DNA of 64,000 nt, from the NCBI GenBank assembly GCA_025618425.1, contig CM046835.1:17851332-17915331 (forward strand). The letters run 5' to 3'. Shown here in pieces: positions 12,077 to 23,471 of the stretch (its first letter is position 1; the number at the start of each line of letters is the position of its first letter). The stretch is from Heliocidaris tuberculata (taxonomy: Eukaryota > Echinodermata > Echinoidea > Camarodonta > Echinometridae). The notes below the pieces were generated by a model. That model searched no databases and was not told the DNA's origin. It saw only the letters and a list, made by a program, of their open reading frames with translations. A program made the position numbers and the translations under genes.

Positions 12077-13231
12077 GCCCTCCTTCGGATAGCCTTTTGA
12101 CAAGGCCTCGTGGCTTAGGTTTATGTCCGACAATTTAGCGCGGCTGAAATGAGACTATTCACTAAAACCCGAGTGAACGCGCGCGCGAGCGGCGAAGCCG
12201 TGAGGCCTTTTCGATATTGGTTAAGATTTTTTATTATAGCCATTGTTTGGTCGGCAAATTCCCTACCAAAATGGTAGCAGCCAATCAGCAATCGAATTGT
12301 TCCTATGACGTCAGCATATATTCAGTATGCAAATTTGGACGCAAATGAGTTCAGTCAACATGGCGGCTTGCCCCAGTGATTCTCGGGACGACTTCATAGA
12401 AGATATCCTACTAAATAGTATCGTTTTTGCAGCTCAGAAGCTGAATATCACAGGATTCAAGGATTTGCCATTGAAGGCATTATTTTCAGTGCTTCGAGGA
12501 CAAGATACATTCGTCAGCCTTCCGACTGGCTACGGTAAAAGTGCCATCTTTCAGGCAGTCCTTTGTGCAAAGACCATCTCCGAACGCGAACACAGGCGCA
12601 GAGTGGGCAAGCTGCTGCAGAGCTGCGAACCAGCGACTTCTCATCGCCTCCCCCCGCGGCGGCCGAGGGGAACATGGGCCCATCCTCTGGTACCGCGGAA
12701 AGCCGCAGCATTGTGGTCATCATATCCCCGCTTGTGTCTCTCATGAAGAACCAAGTTGAGACTTTGACATGGGTGTTTAATAAACTATCCCTCTATATTT
12801 TTTGTAATTCCTAAGCTGATAAGTCAAGTTATTAAGCGTACTTTACATTCAAAAACGTTTTTCTTCATTTTACGTCCATTATTTAATTATTAACTCCGTT
12901 ACTGAAACAAATAAAAACAATTCTTTCACTATAGTACTCACCTGTGTCAAGAATGAACGAATCGCAAACGAAGCCGTAGGTTTTGATTGGTCTGTTGAGC
13001 CCAGCTGGTATATTTGCATACTGCTATGCATGATTCATGAGCTAGCGAGGAAGCCGAGAGGGGGAAAAAAACCCCAATATCGAAAAGGCCTCGCGGCTTC
13101 GCCGCTCGCTCGCGCGTTCCTCGGAATCTGGGCAAGTCACCTTATCAACAGCTAGTCTCGTCTAAGTCGAGCGCGGCGTGGAATATAATCTAAGACGCGA
13201 GGCCTTGTCAAAAGGCTATCCTTCGGAGGGC
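12077..13231 (+). mobile_element. TIR element carrying a RecQ-like gene fragment
   Basis: The left end GCCCTCCTTCGGATAGCC and the right end (inverse: GCCCTCCGAAGGATAGCC) continue inward in inverted orientation through AAGGCCTCG and a CpG-rich block (CGCGCGAGCGGCGAAGCCG) to CGATATTGG, about 140-180 bp on each side. The 0.8-kb interior contains the start of a RecQ-like helicase frame. The element looks like a deletion derivative of a larger transposon, or a MITE that took up host sequence. No clean target duplication was seen. A related solo end lies at 7690-7845. Confidence 0.7.
12360..12808 (+). pseudogene. N-terminal fragment of a RecQ-like DNA helicase
   Basis: The ATG at 12360 is in a good context (AACATGGCG). 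The frame reads through a Q-motif-like segment (FKDLPLKALFSVLRGQD) and a Walker A / motif I (LPTGYGKSAIFQ) typical of RecQ-family SF2 ATP-dependent DNA helicases. About 60 codons later, motif Ia (VVIISPLVSLMKNQVETLT, near 12711-12767) appears in a different frame, so there is a frameshift or an unrecognised intron between 12560 and 12700. The frame stops near 12808. Motifs II-VI and the RQC domain are missing. RecQ helicases unwind DNA 3' to 5' using ATP; this fragment cannot do so. The CpG-rich segment 12590-12700 differs in composition from its surroundings. Confidence 0.75.
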
Positions 13232-13256
13232 ATACTGGTATGATCGAACCTCTTTG

Positions 13257-13386
13257 ATTGGGATCTGCATTAGCGCCATCTATTGTTGAGATGGTTAAGC
13301 GTCTATTCATCATGGCTGAATAAAGACCCTGCTGCACTGTTCAACCGATGTCTCAGATCGTGTGGTGTTTGTCTCAATAATGGCGT
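13257..13386 (+). repeat. Left copy of a ~130-bp LTR-like direct repeat
   Basis: Starts near ATTGGGATCTGC, contains the polyadenylation signal AATAAA within GGCTGAATAAAGACCC, and ends in TGTCTCAATAATGGCGT. It matches 18218-18348 in the same orientation with only a few differences. A polyadenylation signal in a short direct repeat, followed directly by a tRNA-complementary site, is what a retrotransposon LTR (or its R-U5 part) looks like. The 5' part may have been cut by the neighbouring RecQ-carrying element. Confidence 0.6.
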
Positions 13387-13403
13387 GGTGGCAGCGGTGG
13401 GAT
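13386..13403 (+). other. Putative primer-binding site, tRNA-Leu-like
   Basis: TGGTGGCAGCGGTGGGAT directly follows the left repeat. It starts with TGG (complement of the tRNA CCA end) and fits the usual tRNA-Leu primer site (TGGTGTCAGRAGTGGGAT) at 15 or 16 of 18 positions by my reading. It supports an LTR-retrotransposon origin. Confidence 0.5.
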
Positions 13404-13555
13404 CATGTTCCCCCTCCTGAAAGTTTGAGGGAGAAATCTAGCTCCATCCTTGAGGCCATACGTGCGGCTAGCCTTGTCCGTGGTTTGTTTGAGACATTAG
13501 TAGCAGGTATTGCAGTCAGCAGTCCCCGTCTTGGTCCCGCACACCGTATAGTCTG

Positions 13556-14714
13556 GGAGCCTGTCCCGAAATAGTCACCCCATTTTACCCATAAGATTTG
13601 ACCCCTTATAAGTTGCTTAGACCATCTAAGTCATTGACAAAAAGGTTGTCAGCCTGAACGTAGCCGCCGGGTTTAGCCCCAAGAGCCCCCAAAAGAGACC
13701 CCAAAGTCGGGTCGATTTCACCCTATCTCCCCCATGCACCAAACTTTGTCAGGAGGAAGCATGTGGACATTACAAAACACACCCAAAAAAAACCCAGATA
13801 AATTATGAAATTGTGAAAAATGTATTGCTTTCTCAAAAGTAGCCAAAAAATACTGTCAGGATTATGTAAACACACCCATTGTCCCTCTTCACCTGTTTGA
13901 CAAGGCATAATAGAAGAGCTTTTCAGGTATCTGTGGTATGTGACTGCCAGGCTGAAATGTACTATTCATGTGTTAATTGCACAGATACCAAGCAAGCTTC
14001 CCTATTATGCCTTGTCAGATCGACAATGGATGTGTTTACATAATCTTGACAGTATTTTTTGGCTCCTTTTGAAAAAGCAATACATTTTTCACAATTTCAT
14101 AATTTATTAATCAAAAGACCATTTAACACCAAATTACACAGCAAGAAGACTATTATACTCAAAATTATGTTATGAAAGTTTGAATTGAATTGAATAAAAC
14201 ACTTTTGAGTTATCATAGTCAGAAAGTATGAAAACGGTTTTTCTTTACATACAGAGAATTTTGGGGGGCAAAACGTAGTCCAAGGGCACTTTGGAGTTTT
14301 CATTTCAGGGGGTCTGACACCCCCTTCCCGATGGACAATTTTGTCAGTTTTTATATTTTTGGAATGTACATCTATAGCTCTTCCTTCTGACAAAATTTGG
14401 TCCCTGGGCTTCAAGGGGAAAATTTTACCCCAATTTTTAGGGGCCGTCTGACACCCCATCCCGACAGAAATTTTTGTCAGCTTTTTGTGTTTTGTAATGT
14501 CCAGTCATACTACTTCCCACTGACAAAGTTTGGTGCTTGGGGGAGATGGGTGAAATCGACCCGACTTTGGGGTCTCTTTTGGTGGCTCTGGGGGCTAAAC
14601 CCGGCGGTTACATTCAGGCTGACAACCTTTTTGTCAATGGTCTAAGTAAGTTTAAGGGGTCAAAGGGGTCAAATCTTATGGGTAAAATGGGGTGACTATT
14701 TCGGGACAGGCTCC
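13556..14714. mobile_element. TIR element GGAGCCTGTCCCGAAATAG, copy 1
   Basis: Terminal inverted repeats of about 190 bp: the left GGAGCCTGTCCCGAAATAG, then CACCCCATTTTACCCATAAG; the right end is the inverse (CTATTTCGGGACAGGCTCC). Subterminal copies of TGACAAAGTTTGGT and GGGTCGATTTCACCC also lie inverted. No long ORF with recognisable motifs. A second, 5'-truncated copy lies at about 42710-43192. Confidence 0.8.
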
Positions 14715-15883
14715 TGGCCTAGTAGATCGCAATCAGTGTTGTGAGGCGTCGACGCAGTGATGCCAACCTCCGACCAGTGTATGCCATGCCCCCCCCCCCC
14801 TCCCACCGGGGTCGAGTGACTTCACTCCTTGTTCATCATCCGTTCAGCGGAGATGTTTATTCTTCTACCATCTCAACGTGTGACAGAGGTAGGTCTACCC
14901 TTGCAGATATGATTGAAAGGCGTATTCCGGGTTGCAAATTTTGATCTGCTGCAGCGCCAGCAAGGACCTGTCCCGGGTTCTTGCCCAGCCTGGACCTGCC
15001 CTCTTACTGAGATGCCGCTCATCATCTTCGGCGTTCCATCCGGTCTTTCCAGCAGCCTTGGGAGCCTTGTCTTGCCGTCCCTCTGTCTGTAACACCTCCA
15101 CGTCGTCATTTCCCTGCGCCAGCTCATCTACACCCTGCTTTTCGCGAGCTCGTCTCCTTGACCCTGCCCAGGTCTGTCGACGATGCCGTTGATGCAGACG
15201 ACTTGAGTTCAGATAGTCAGATTGTCCAGCACTTCACTTCTCTTCACCCACGTTGCTATAACAGCCTCTACTCATCATGCATGTTCTCCCTCCACATCTG
15301 TAGTTCTTCGTCAGCTTGCTAGTATACGAGTTCCACCATGTGCGTTCTTTAATCTAGCCTATATGATGTACAGTTTATCCCCAGTAGCCGTTGTACCGCT
15401 CGAACATTAGTGCCAGTGTGTTTGACTATTTGAACCTCATCTTTTTCTTTTATTCTGTATTCTCACTAGTAGTTGTGTATTTTTTCCTATTAATCATGTC
15501 TAGTGTGTCAATTATTTTTGTGTGTATGGTTGTTCAGTGCCTTATTCATTTTTGTAGGGTCTATCTGTAGTAGATATGGACATAGGGTCTACTATTCATT
15601 TTTGTTCCCTGGTTTCTCAGTCTCACTCTCACCTTATTTCTTCCTGGGCATAATGTATTTTTCCTTAATTCCCTTTTTTCCATTCATTCACAAATAATAG
15701 GTTGGGGAAAGGATGAATATCTGTATTAGGAATTATTATGATGTACTATTAGTTCCAAGTTAGAGAGTATAAAGGATTTCAGAATTGCTTAGTTTTGATG
15801 TGAAGGAAGATGATACTGGGGTAATATTGTTAGTTTGTTTGGATTAAAGCAGAAGAAGAAGTGAAATTGTTTTGTAAAGTCCA

Positions 15884-16042
15884 GGGCCCCGTTGCATAAA
15901 ACTTACCATTAACGGTAACTTTGCCATCAATGATAACTCCCATGGAAACCTTGATTTTGATTGGCTGTTGAGTGATGTTACCATGGTAGTTACCATTGAT
16001 AGCAGAGTTACCATTGATGGTAAGTTTTATGCAACGGGGCCC
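15884..16042. mobile_element. 159-bp MITE with GGGCCCCGTTGCATAAAAC ends
   Basis: The left GGGCCCCGTTGCATAAAACT and the right inverse (AGTTTTATGCAACGGGGCCC) continue inward as ACCATTAACGGTAAC / GTTACCATTGATGGTAA. Most of the element can fold on itself. Non-coding. No target duplication could be assigned. Confidence 0.85.
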
Positions 16043-18065
16043 AGGTCTAATAAGGGAATGGTTGAATAATGGAAATATAGAGATGGGTATGAGAAAATGA
16101 GAAGTTTGTAGAATAAGTTGGATTTTTATACGTATGTGTATCACTGATAAAGATATGGAAGTATGGAAAGAGCATTGCAATCTTTAGTTATAAATAGCTG
16201 GATTTTAAGTAATAGATACTAGGAAGGTTTATTAGTATAATCACAAAGATTATGAAGTACAAGTAGGTGTCCACTGAACAGAATCTTTAAGAAAATATTT
16301 TATTATTTGATTTGGCACGGTTTATGTCTAAGCTGTCATTGATGGCTGGAATCTGACTGATTTTGAATAATGCTGGTTTTTCAATATGGTGACAGTTTAT
16401 TCTCAAACAGGTTTGATACTTGATATTAGTGAAGTGAAGCATTATTTGCTATCTATGTTTGAGTAGTCATGTCTTTTAATGGTTTAATTAGTTGACATTG
16501 ATATTGTACCATTGCTACTCATGGTTATTAATGCTTATCATAGCATCACAGGTATTTGCCTCTTTATAGGTCCAACTACTGTAATTTTCGTATCTGTGAT
16601 ATCTTTGAGCTCTTTAAGGCTCAATGTGTATTACTCTATGGGTTTCTGTTGCACTCAGATCACTGCCTTGATTTGATCTAGCTCAATTCTATACAGTATA
16701 CTGAATTATGTTTTGAACATAAAATACTACAGTGTATTGAATATGTGGTATATGTAGTCATGAACCATGTTATTGAATTGTTTTTCATGTATTGGTTTCA
16801 CAGTTCTGGGCTACCATAGGGATATATGTGTTTCTTTTTAGGCCTCTGTTTTTGGTTTTTATTTCAATTGTATTTTTAATGATTTTCATATCAGTCAAAT
16901 TGCCAGCAGGATATGGCAGTGTGATCTAACTGGGAGTGGTCATTTATATGAACAATGATTATTACATGCTTTACTCTGCTAGTTGGGTTTTTGGCAAGTT
17001 TCTGACTACAGTACACTGTTGAAATCTCTGCTTTTATTTACATAGAGTACCTGATGTTTCATGCTCCTGTGATTAGGTCTCATGGATGTTTATCTATGTT
17101 TGATATTCTGGTAAAAGTGAGTCTTAATGTTTTTTGGCTCAGTATTCTGATCCCATGCAGTGTTTAGGCACCTGTTTTCACTGTTGGTTGGTTTGAAAGA
17201 TTTATATGGCACGTGTGTGCTGTGGTCATGTTTGTTTTTATATAACATACAATGTTATCATGTTGGTCCAAAATGATGTTAATTGGTTTGGATTATTTAA
17301 TGCCATGTCCAATGGATACAAGGATGGGAATGGATAAACCGGTCAGCAGTTGTTATTTGTAATAACGACGTTGGTCTATATGACGATTATAAAGAAAGGG
17401 ACTAATTTGGTATATGGTATATGAGCTCAGAGGAATAGTTTGGGTGTATGGGGATTGGCTAGAAAGACAGATATATGTCGATCAGGATGTAGTACATGTA
17501 TTTGAAATTGATTGGAATGTTAAATGAAGGCAATCACAGAGTATAGTTTCAATTTGCGACAGTTATAAATGAATAGAGAAATATTTGTTTGTCGAATTTA
17601 TAGTTATGTACAAGTAGATTGGATGGACAACTAAGTTTGATAACAAATTAGATGTTGCAGTTGTCTCTTATGATTATTAAATACAGAAACTTGTCAAATA
17701 GATTGTCTTGTGGGAAACGGTTGGAATGTTGACTGAAGTCGGTTGCCAATTGCAGGCATATCGCTCTGTTTGGTAAGTTTGATAAAAAGATTAATAGATT
17801 GAATGAACGTATAGTGTTATTAGTGTATCCTTAAGGTATGTGATCTCGGATTGTTTCTAAATTTTTCTTATCTTGTGATTTTGTGGCTGTTTGTAGCTAG
17901 ACAGTGTATTTGCTACTCATGAAGGAAAGAGGAAAGAAGAAAGAAAATAAGCCACGCCAATATTAATATTGTTGATTATGTTGAAACATGTAAAAAAAAT
18001 TTTTTTTTTTTTTTTAAATAAAAAAAAAAAAAACACACACACACACGCACACCCTGGTATCAATA

Positions 18066-18215
18066 TGCCTTTAGCACTTCATTTATTTGATGTATGGTAA
18101 AAGAGCAATGTAGATAAAATGCCTTGCTCAAGGGTATAAGTGCCGTGTCGGGGATCGAACGCCCGATCCTCGCATCTCCAGTCAAGCGCCTTAAACCACT
18201 GGACCACGGCAAATG
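18066..18215 (-). repeat. tRNA-derived SINE or SINE head
   Basis: Read on the minus strand, a tRNA-like segment starts at about 18213 (TGCCGTGGTCCAGTGGTTTA, an A-box-like TGGTCCAGTGG) and has a B-box GTTCGATCC near 18146-18154, followed by a non-tRNA body (TTGAGCAAGGCATTTTATC). The anticodon region is not tRNA-like, so it is a SINE rather than a functional tRNA gene. It lies just 5' of the right LTR-like repeat. Confidence 0.65.
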
Positions 18216-18217
18216 TA

Positions 18218-18348
18218 AATTGGGATCTGCATGGGCGCCATCTATTGTTGAGATGGTTAAGCGTCTATTCATCATGGCTGAATAAAGACCCTGCTGCACT
18301 GTTCAACCGATATCTCAAATCGTGTGGTGTTTGTCTCAATAATGGCGT
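18218..18348 (+). repeat. Right copy of the ~130-bp LTR-like direct repeat
   Basis: Matches 13257-13386 with a few substitutions, including the AATAAA signal. The two copies diverge exactly after AATAATGGCGT: the left continues into the putative primer-binding site, the right into unrelated DNA. This is the expected arrangement for the two LTRs of one insertion. Confidence 0.6.
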
Positions 18349-21300
18349 AGCCACTAAAAAGTCTTGACTGAATTTTTCTACTCTATTATGACTTTATCTC
18401 AATGACTCGATGCAATTTAGCGATTTTCGTCAACTCGGCCCATAGACCGGGAGCCAGGGGGGCGGGGGTCAACCTAGCTGGAAGGGAAACCAAGTGCATG
18501 GATAATAGTCCCATATACCCATAACAAATTGTCCGTCTGACAGCGTTCTCTAGCGGTGGTGGGTGCGGCCAGGGCCCGGAGCTCACAACTAGTGGTCAAA
18601 AATTTGAGTAGATCAGCTGGAAAGGAAACTAGTAGTTCTAGCTATGAAACCGAGGAGAGCATAATCCCCGTCAAGCCATGCAGACGCTCCCAAAGGGTCC
18701 AAAAATTTAGCTAGATCAGCTGGAAATGAAACCCCATGAAACCGATTGAAAATTGTTCGGCAGAGTCCAAAGATACACAAATGGCCACTGCGCGCCAGTG
18801 GTGGGAGCAGTGCCTGCGAGACGCCCCCGCCCCCCGCCCCCCCCCCCCCCCCGGGCTGGAAGAGGCCTATTGAGCTATAGGTCACCTGGAAAGGAAACCC
18901 AAAGGAGCTTTATATGAAAATATAGTCCCAGGGTACATGACTGGCCATTGCTAGATGTTTTGAGTGGTGCCTGCCAGACACCCCTAAATTACCCGGCCAA
19001 TCCCAATATCGATCTGGAAAGAAACCCAATGGAACCTAGATTTGCCATAGTCCTAGGCCCAGTGTACATGACTGGGGGTGCCCGCCAGACGTCTCCAAAG
19101 AGATCAGCTGGAAAGGGAACCTCATAAAACCATCATGAAATTGTTTGTCAAAGTCCAAAGCCCCTATACGCAAATGACCACTATACTATAGCAGACGATT
19201 TAAGAGGTGGATGAGTGTCTGCCACGGACACCGTAACACCCCCCCCCCCCCCCGACTATTCATGGAGCGAGATCAGGTGGAAACGAAAGTTCGTAGGAAC
19301 AAAACGAAACGAAAACAAAAACAAAACAAAACAGCAACAAACAAATCGGCTTTGTCCAGACTTACATAGATGCTGCCAGACATTTTATGTTGTAGGATCT
19401 GCCTGCCAGACGCCCCCCCCCCCCATCCATATGCAAAAATGATGCACGAAGATGCAAATCAACGATCACTATTTTTTATACAATTTCATTTCTTTTACTT
19501 ATAAATGGGATTGTAGACGTCAGACAAACTTTGCATTGTAAAACCAGCAAAATATTGATTTTTTTAAAAAAAACGCACGTTAGGAGTTTTCTCCTATATT
19601 TTCCCTTTTAACTATGTGGATTATGGGTTGTTGTGATTGTTAATAACTGAAGTCTGTAATATCATTAACATTAATTATTAATGGCAATGGAAACACTCCG
19701 TTATAGACCAAATATTGAAGTTATAAATATATTATAGAATTATTTTTATATGTTTATTGCAAGCATCAGCAAAATATTACTGATATACCGATATATTAAT
19801 GATATATAAGTTGCAAATTATAGCGCAAGCTTTAGTCAAATTTGGGCCAGTTCACTATAAGCTTTATATCTATAGTAGCCCATTCTGAGGCCAGTTTTTG
19901 TGATTGTTTGTTGTTGTTTTTTTCTGCTAATGGAGAGATGAGTCTTATTATCTATATTCTATTCTTTATTTGTATCTATAGATGACAAATGGGTATAATG
20001 TAGTAGGTTAACCGTGCACCCCTCATCAGGACTATTTTAAAGTTTTATCTAACCCACATTTACGCTGAATCCTTGATGGTCAGAGCAATCTCCATTTAGA
20101 AAAAAAGAAGGAAAAATTGTATTTAATTGCATAACGGTTGCCACGGCAACTGAAATTGATGTAAACATATTTCCAAGGTTCCAAACCGATATCAAAACAA
20201 ATCTCAAATTTCCCCAAAACAGAGGTTTTCGTGATACTTTGCAGGGTACTCTGCTGATAAGCAACGAAGATGTCCATTATCAAAATGGTGTTTACATACA
20301 TGTACATCAAACAATATCCTTTTACTGTATGAATATTGTTTCAAACCCATATCAAACCTATAAAGTATTTAAAAAAAAAAAACACGAATCGATTTTCACC
20401 CCAAAATATAAAAAAAACTTCTGAAAAAAAAACCAAACATGTCGGTGTGTATTGAGATAGATGGTTGCCATGGCAACTGTCAGTAAGGTACATACATTTG
20501 GTTGGTATCAAAATGTGCGGAATATGATTCTAAATACGATGACCAAGTTTCAATCAAATATGATAATCATACATAAAGTTACAGCCTACAGGTGAACATG
20601 TCAGAAAGGTACAGTAGGACCCCCTTTTGAATAAAAGCCTATTTTCATGATTTTCGTCACCTGCATGGGACGCCATCTAGCTGATTGGTGCAGAAAATCG
20701 ATGGAATTGTGCACTTTTTCATAAAAGCATGAAGTTTGGCATGTATGTAGAGTTTTTGTTGCGAATAATTCTGGATATGGAGCCAACAGAAATTCGGGCC
20801 CTGGGGTCCGTTGTGCCCATTTTAAAAAAAAATTGGCCCTCCCAAGTTCTTTACCCTTCAAAGTTGATGTAATCAAATTTTGGTTTGATATAATGAAATA
20901 TCATGTAGTATTTCCCGGCCTCCAAAATCAGACAAATGCTTTAGGTGCCCATTATTTCAAATAAAGGGCCATCCTATATATCGAAATATAAAGTCAATGT
21001 TGAATATAAGTAAAATGCTTCTAATTGTGATCAGTCAACATTACGTTTTTGAAATCAACAACATAGGTGCCTCAGGTGCCCATTACATTAAAAAAAAGGC
21101 CCATAAATGCCCCCAAAATTTATCTGCAAAATAAAGTGTTTTTTTTAAATGGTTTAAATTTTAAATGGTAGACATTAATTGTGAAATCAGGGTCATATAA
21201 AAATCCCACTTTACGAATCACATGAGCCCACTGATGGCCCATTAAAGACAATTCTTTCCCTCACAAGAGGGTTCAACACGGCCCCCAAAGTGTTTGAATA

Positions 21301-21785
21301 TACATGTAACCTTGAGTTTTGGCTTTAAAGTAGAACTATTGGCAAGGTACAGGTAGTTTGTTTTATAAGCAGAATACCTCTATATAGTGTAGGGTTAATT
21401 CCTCTCATTAAGATGGCCGTCATATTAAAAATAACCACTGGTTTGTTTCAAGATGTGGTTATTTGCATTAAGTTTGCTGTCTTGAAGCTTATTAGGTAGA
21501 AAGTCATGGATGTTGGAACTTTTTTGCCTATAATATAGACATAAGCGAAATAACATGGTGTATTTGGTTGATACACAATGAAACCACAATAAAGGTATAT
21601 CTTATAATGCTGAAACTTTAAAATAGTGGGGAATTTCATTTCTGAGATTGCCATCAAAAAGAAAAATACTGCATAAGCGTTGAAATGTAATTTGCATCTG
21701 ATAATTTTGCATTTTGGCATAAAGCATCAAAATGCAAAATGGTTAATATGCTAAAGAATTATGTATTCAGGCTCTATTTCTTTAA

Positions 21786-22289
21786 AGGGACATCCAACCT
21801 TAATGGCAAGTTGCTCTTGAAGAAAGCAGAAAAATCAGAGAAGTAGATTGTAAAAAGTTTGAACGAAATCGGACAAGCAATATGAAAGTTGTAATCCCTG
21901 TACAAATAGGAATTTCAAATTGGCCGAAACGGTAATGTCACTGTGATGTAGCAGCGGAGAACTCTCCCATTTGTTCCAATTTACACACAGTGACTAAAAT
22001 GTCAATTTTTCAAAAAAATATTGCTAAAATATATTTTTAGTAGTGCCCCAAGGGAAGGGGGCTTATGAGAAAAAGAAAAAATAATGGTGCACAACAAAAT
22101 CAAGAGTTGACCGGGAATACCTTACCATCGACTGACCCAACTGCCAATTTGCGATTAAAATATTGATCTCATTTCTCAAACATCGATAACTTTCTTATTC
22201 TTGGTCGGATTTCTTTCAGACTTTTATAATCAAGTTTATCTTTCTCTGATTTTACACAAATCAACTTCTTACAAAGTTTGGATTGCCCT
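21786..22289. mobile_element. TTAA-target MITE at the centre of the palindrome
   Basis: TTAA occurs on both sides (21782-21785, 22290-22293). Ends are AGGGACATCCAACC on the left and the related inverse of GTTTGGATTGCCCT on the right. TTAA targets are used by piggyBac and Kolobok elements. No coding capacity. Confidence 0.7.
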
Positions 22290-23000
22290 TTAATAGGTGT
22301 TGCAGATGTTTATAAAGAATACAGATATTAATTGACATCTTTATAAATCTTACGATATCTAGGTTCTTTCGTAAGGTCATATCAGTTTTGTCTTTTTTCC
22401 ATATGGCCACGAAGATGAAAAAAAAAAAAGAGAGGAAAGTGCAGTTTTATCACTTACTTGTTTTGCATCTGATTATAGGTTTATTTGGGCATAATAACAT
22501 TTATTTGTAAAAGGAGAGTATTTTCTTGCTTCATCAGGATAATTAATGTATATTGTTCATAAATAACTCTCCAATATAAGAAGAGAAACATATTTTAAAT
22601 GTTAGATTGATATTTTCTGTTTATAGAAATTTTCAACTTTTTACAAAGTTTGGATTGCCCTTTAATAGGTGTTGCAGATGTTTATAAAGAATACAGATAT
22701 TAATTGGCATCTTTATAAATCTTACGATATCTAGGTTGTTTCGTAAGGACATATCAGTTTTGTCTTTTTTCAATATGGCCACGAAGATGAAAAAAGAGGA
22801 AAGTGCAGTTTTATCACTTACTTGTTTTGCATCTGATTATAGGTTTATTTGGGCATAATAACATTTATTTGTAAAAGAAGAGTATTTTTTGCTTCATCGG
22901 GATATTAATGTATATTGTTCACAAATAACTCTTCAATAAGAAGAGAAACAAATCTACAATTTTAGATTGATATTTACTGTTTATAGAAATTTCCAACATA
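22271..23000. repeat. 372-bp tandem duplication
   Basis: The segment starting ACAAAGTTTGGATTGCCC at 22271 repeats at 22643 with a 372-bp period, and the similarity runs to about 22990. The duplicated unit contains the right end of the neighbouring TTAA MITE, so the duplication happened after that insertion. Confidence 0.9.
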
Positions 23001-23471
23001 TACCGGTATGTACTAAATTCCACACTTTTATACCAAGTTATATACTTCCAGATACAACGTATACACTTTAAAATGCCAATATTCACATCTTAAATCACAA
23101 TGGAGGCCATTTCAAATGTGACGGCCATCTTGATGAAATGAAGTGACCCAACTATTCTGCCTATAATAACCAGCTTGTAAATAGCTTGCTTTAAAGCCCA
23201 AACTCAAGTTACATGCAAGTAGATAGTTTAACACTTTGGCAGCTATTTTGACTTTGTTAAATTTGGCCAACCTCTGTGAGGAAATTAATCAAATTTAATT
23301 GTCTCGAATGGGCCATCTATGGGCCTATATGAGTTTTTTTTATATAACCTCACTTTCAAAATTGATGTCTATACCATTAGAAATTAGAAACAAAGATTTA
23401 AAAACATTATGTTGCAGATATATCATTTTGGGCCTTTTGGGGCCTTTTTTGGTCATAATGGGCACCTACGT

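Larger units (their letters stand above)
13404..18217 (+). mobile_element. Interior of a non-autonomous LTR-like element
   Basis: This is 4.8 kb between the two LTR-like repeats. No gag, protease, reverse transcriptase or integrase motif is visible in any frame, so it would be a large derivative without coding capacity, mobilised in trans if at all. It holds a 1.16-kb TIR element (13556-14714), a 159-bp MITE (15884-16042) and, near the right repeat, a poly-T/poly-A/(CA)n tract (18000-18052) and a minus-strand SINE. Alternatively, the two 130-bp repeats are independent dispersed copies and the interior is ordinary intergenic DNA. Confidence 0.4.

Noticed and set aside
18125..18213. Possible functional tRNA gene on the minus strand
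   Set aside because: A- and B-box-like words are present, but the cloverleaf is poor and a SINE-type body follows; called as a SINE.
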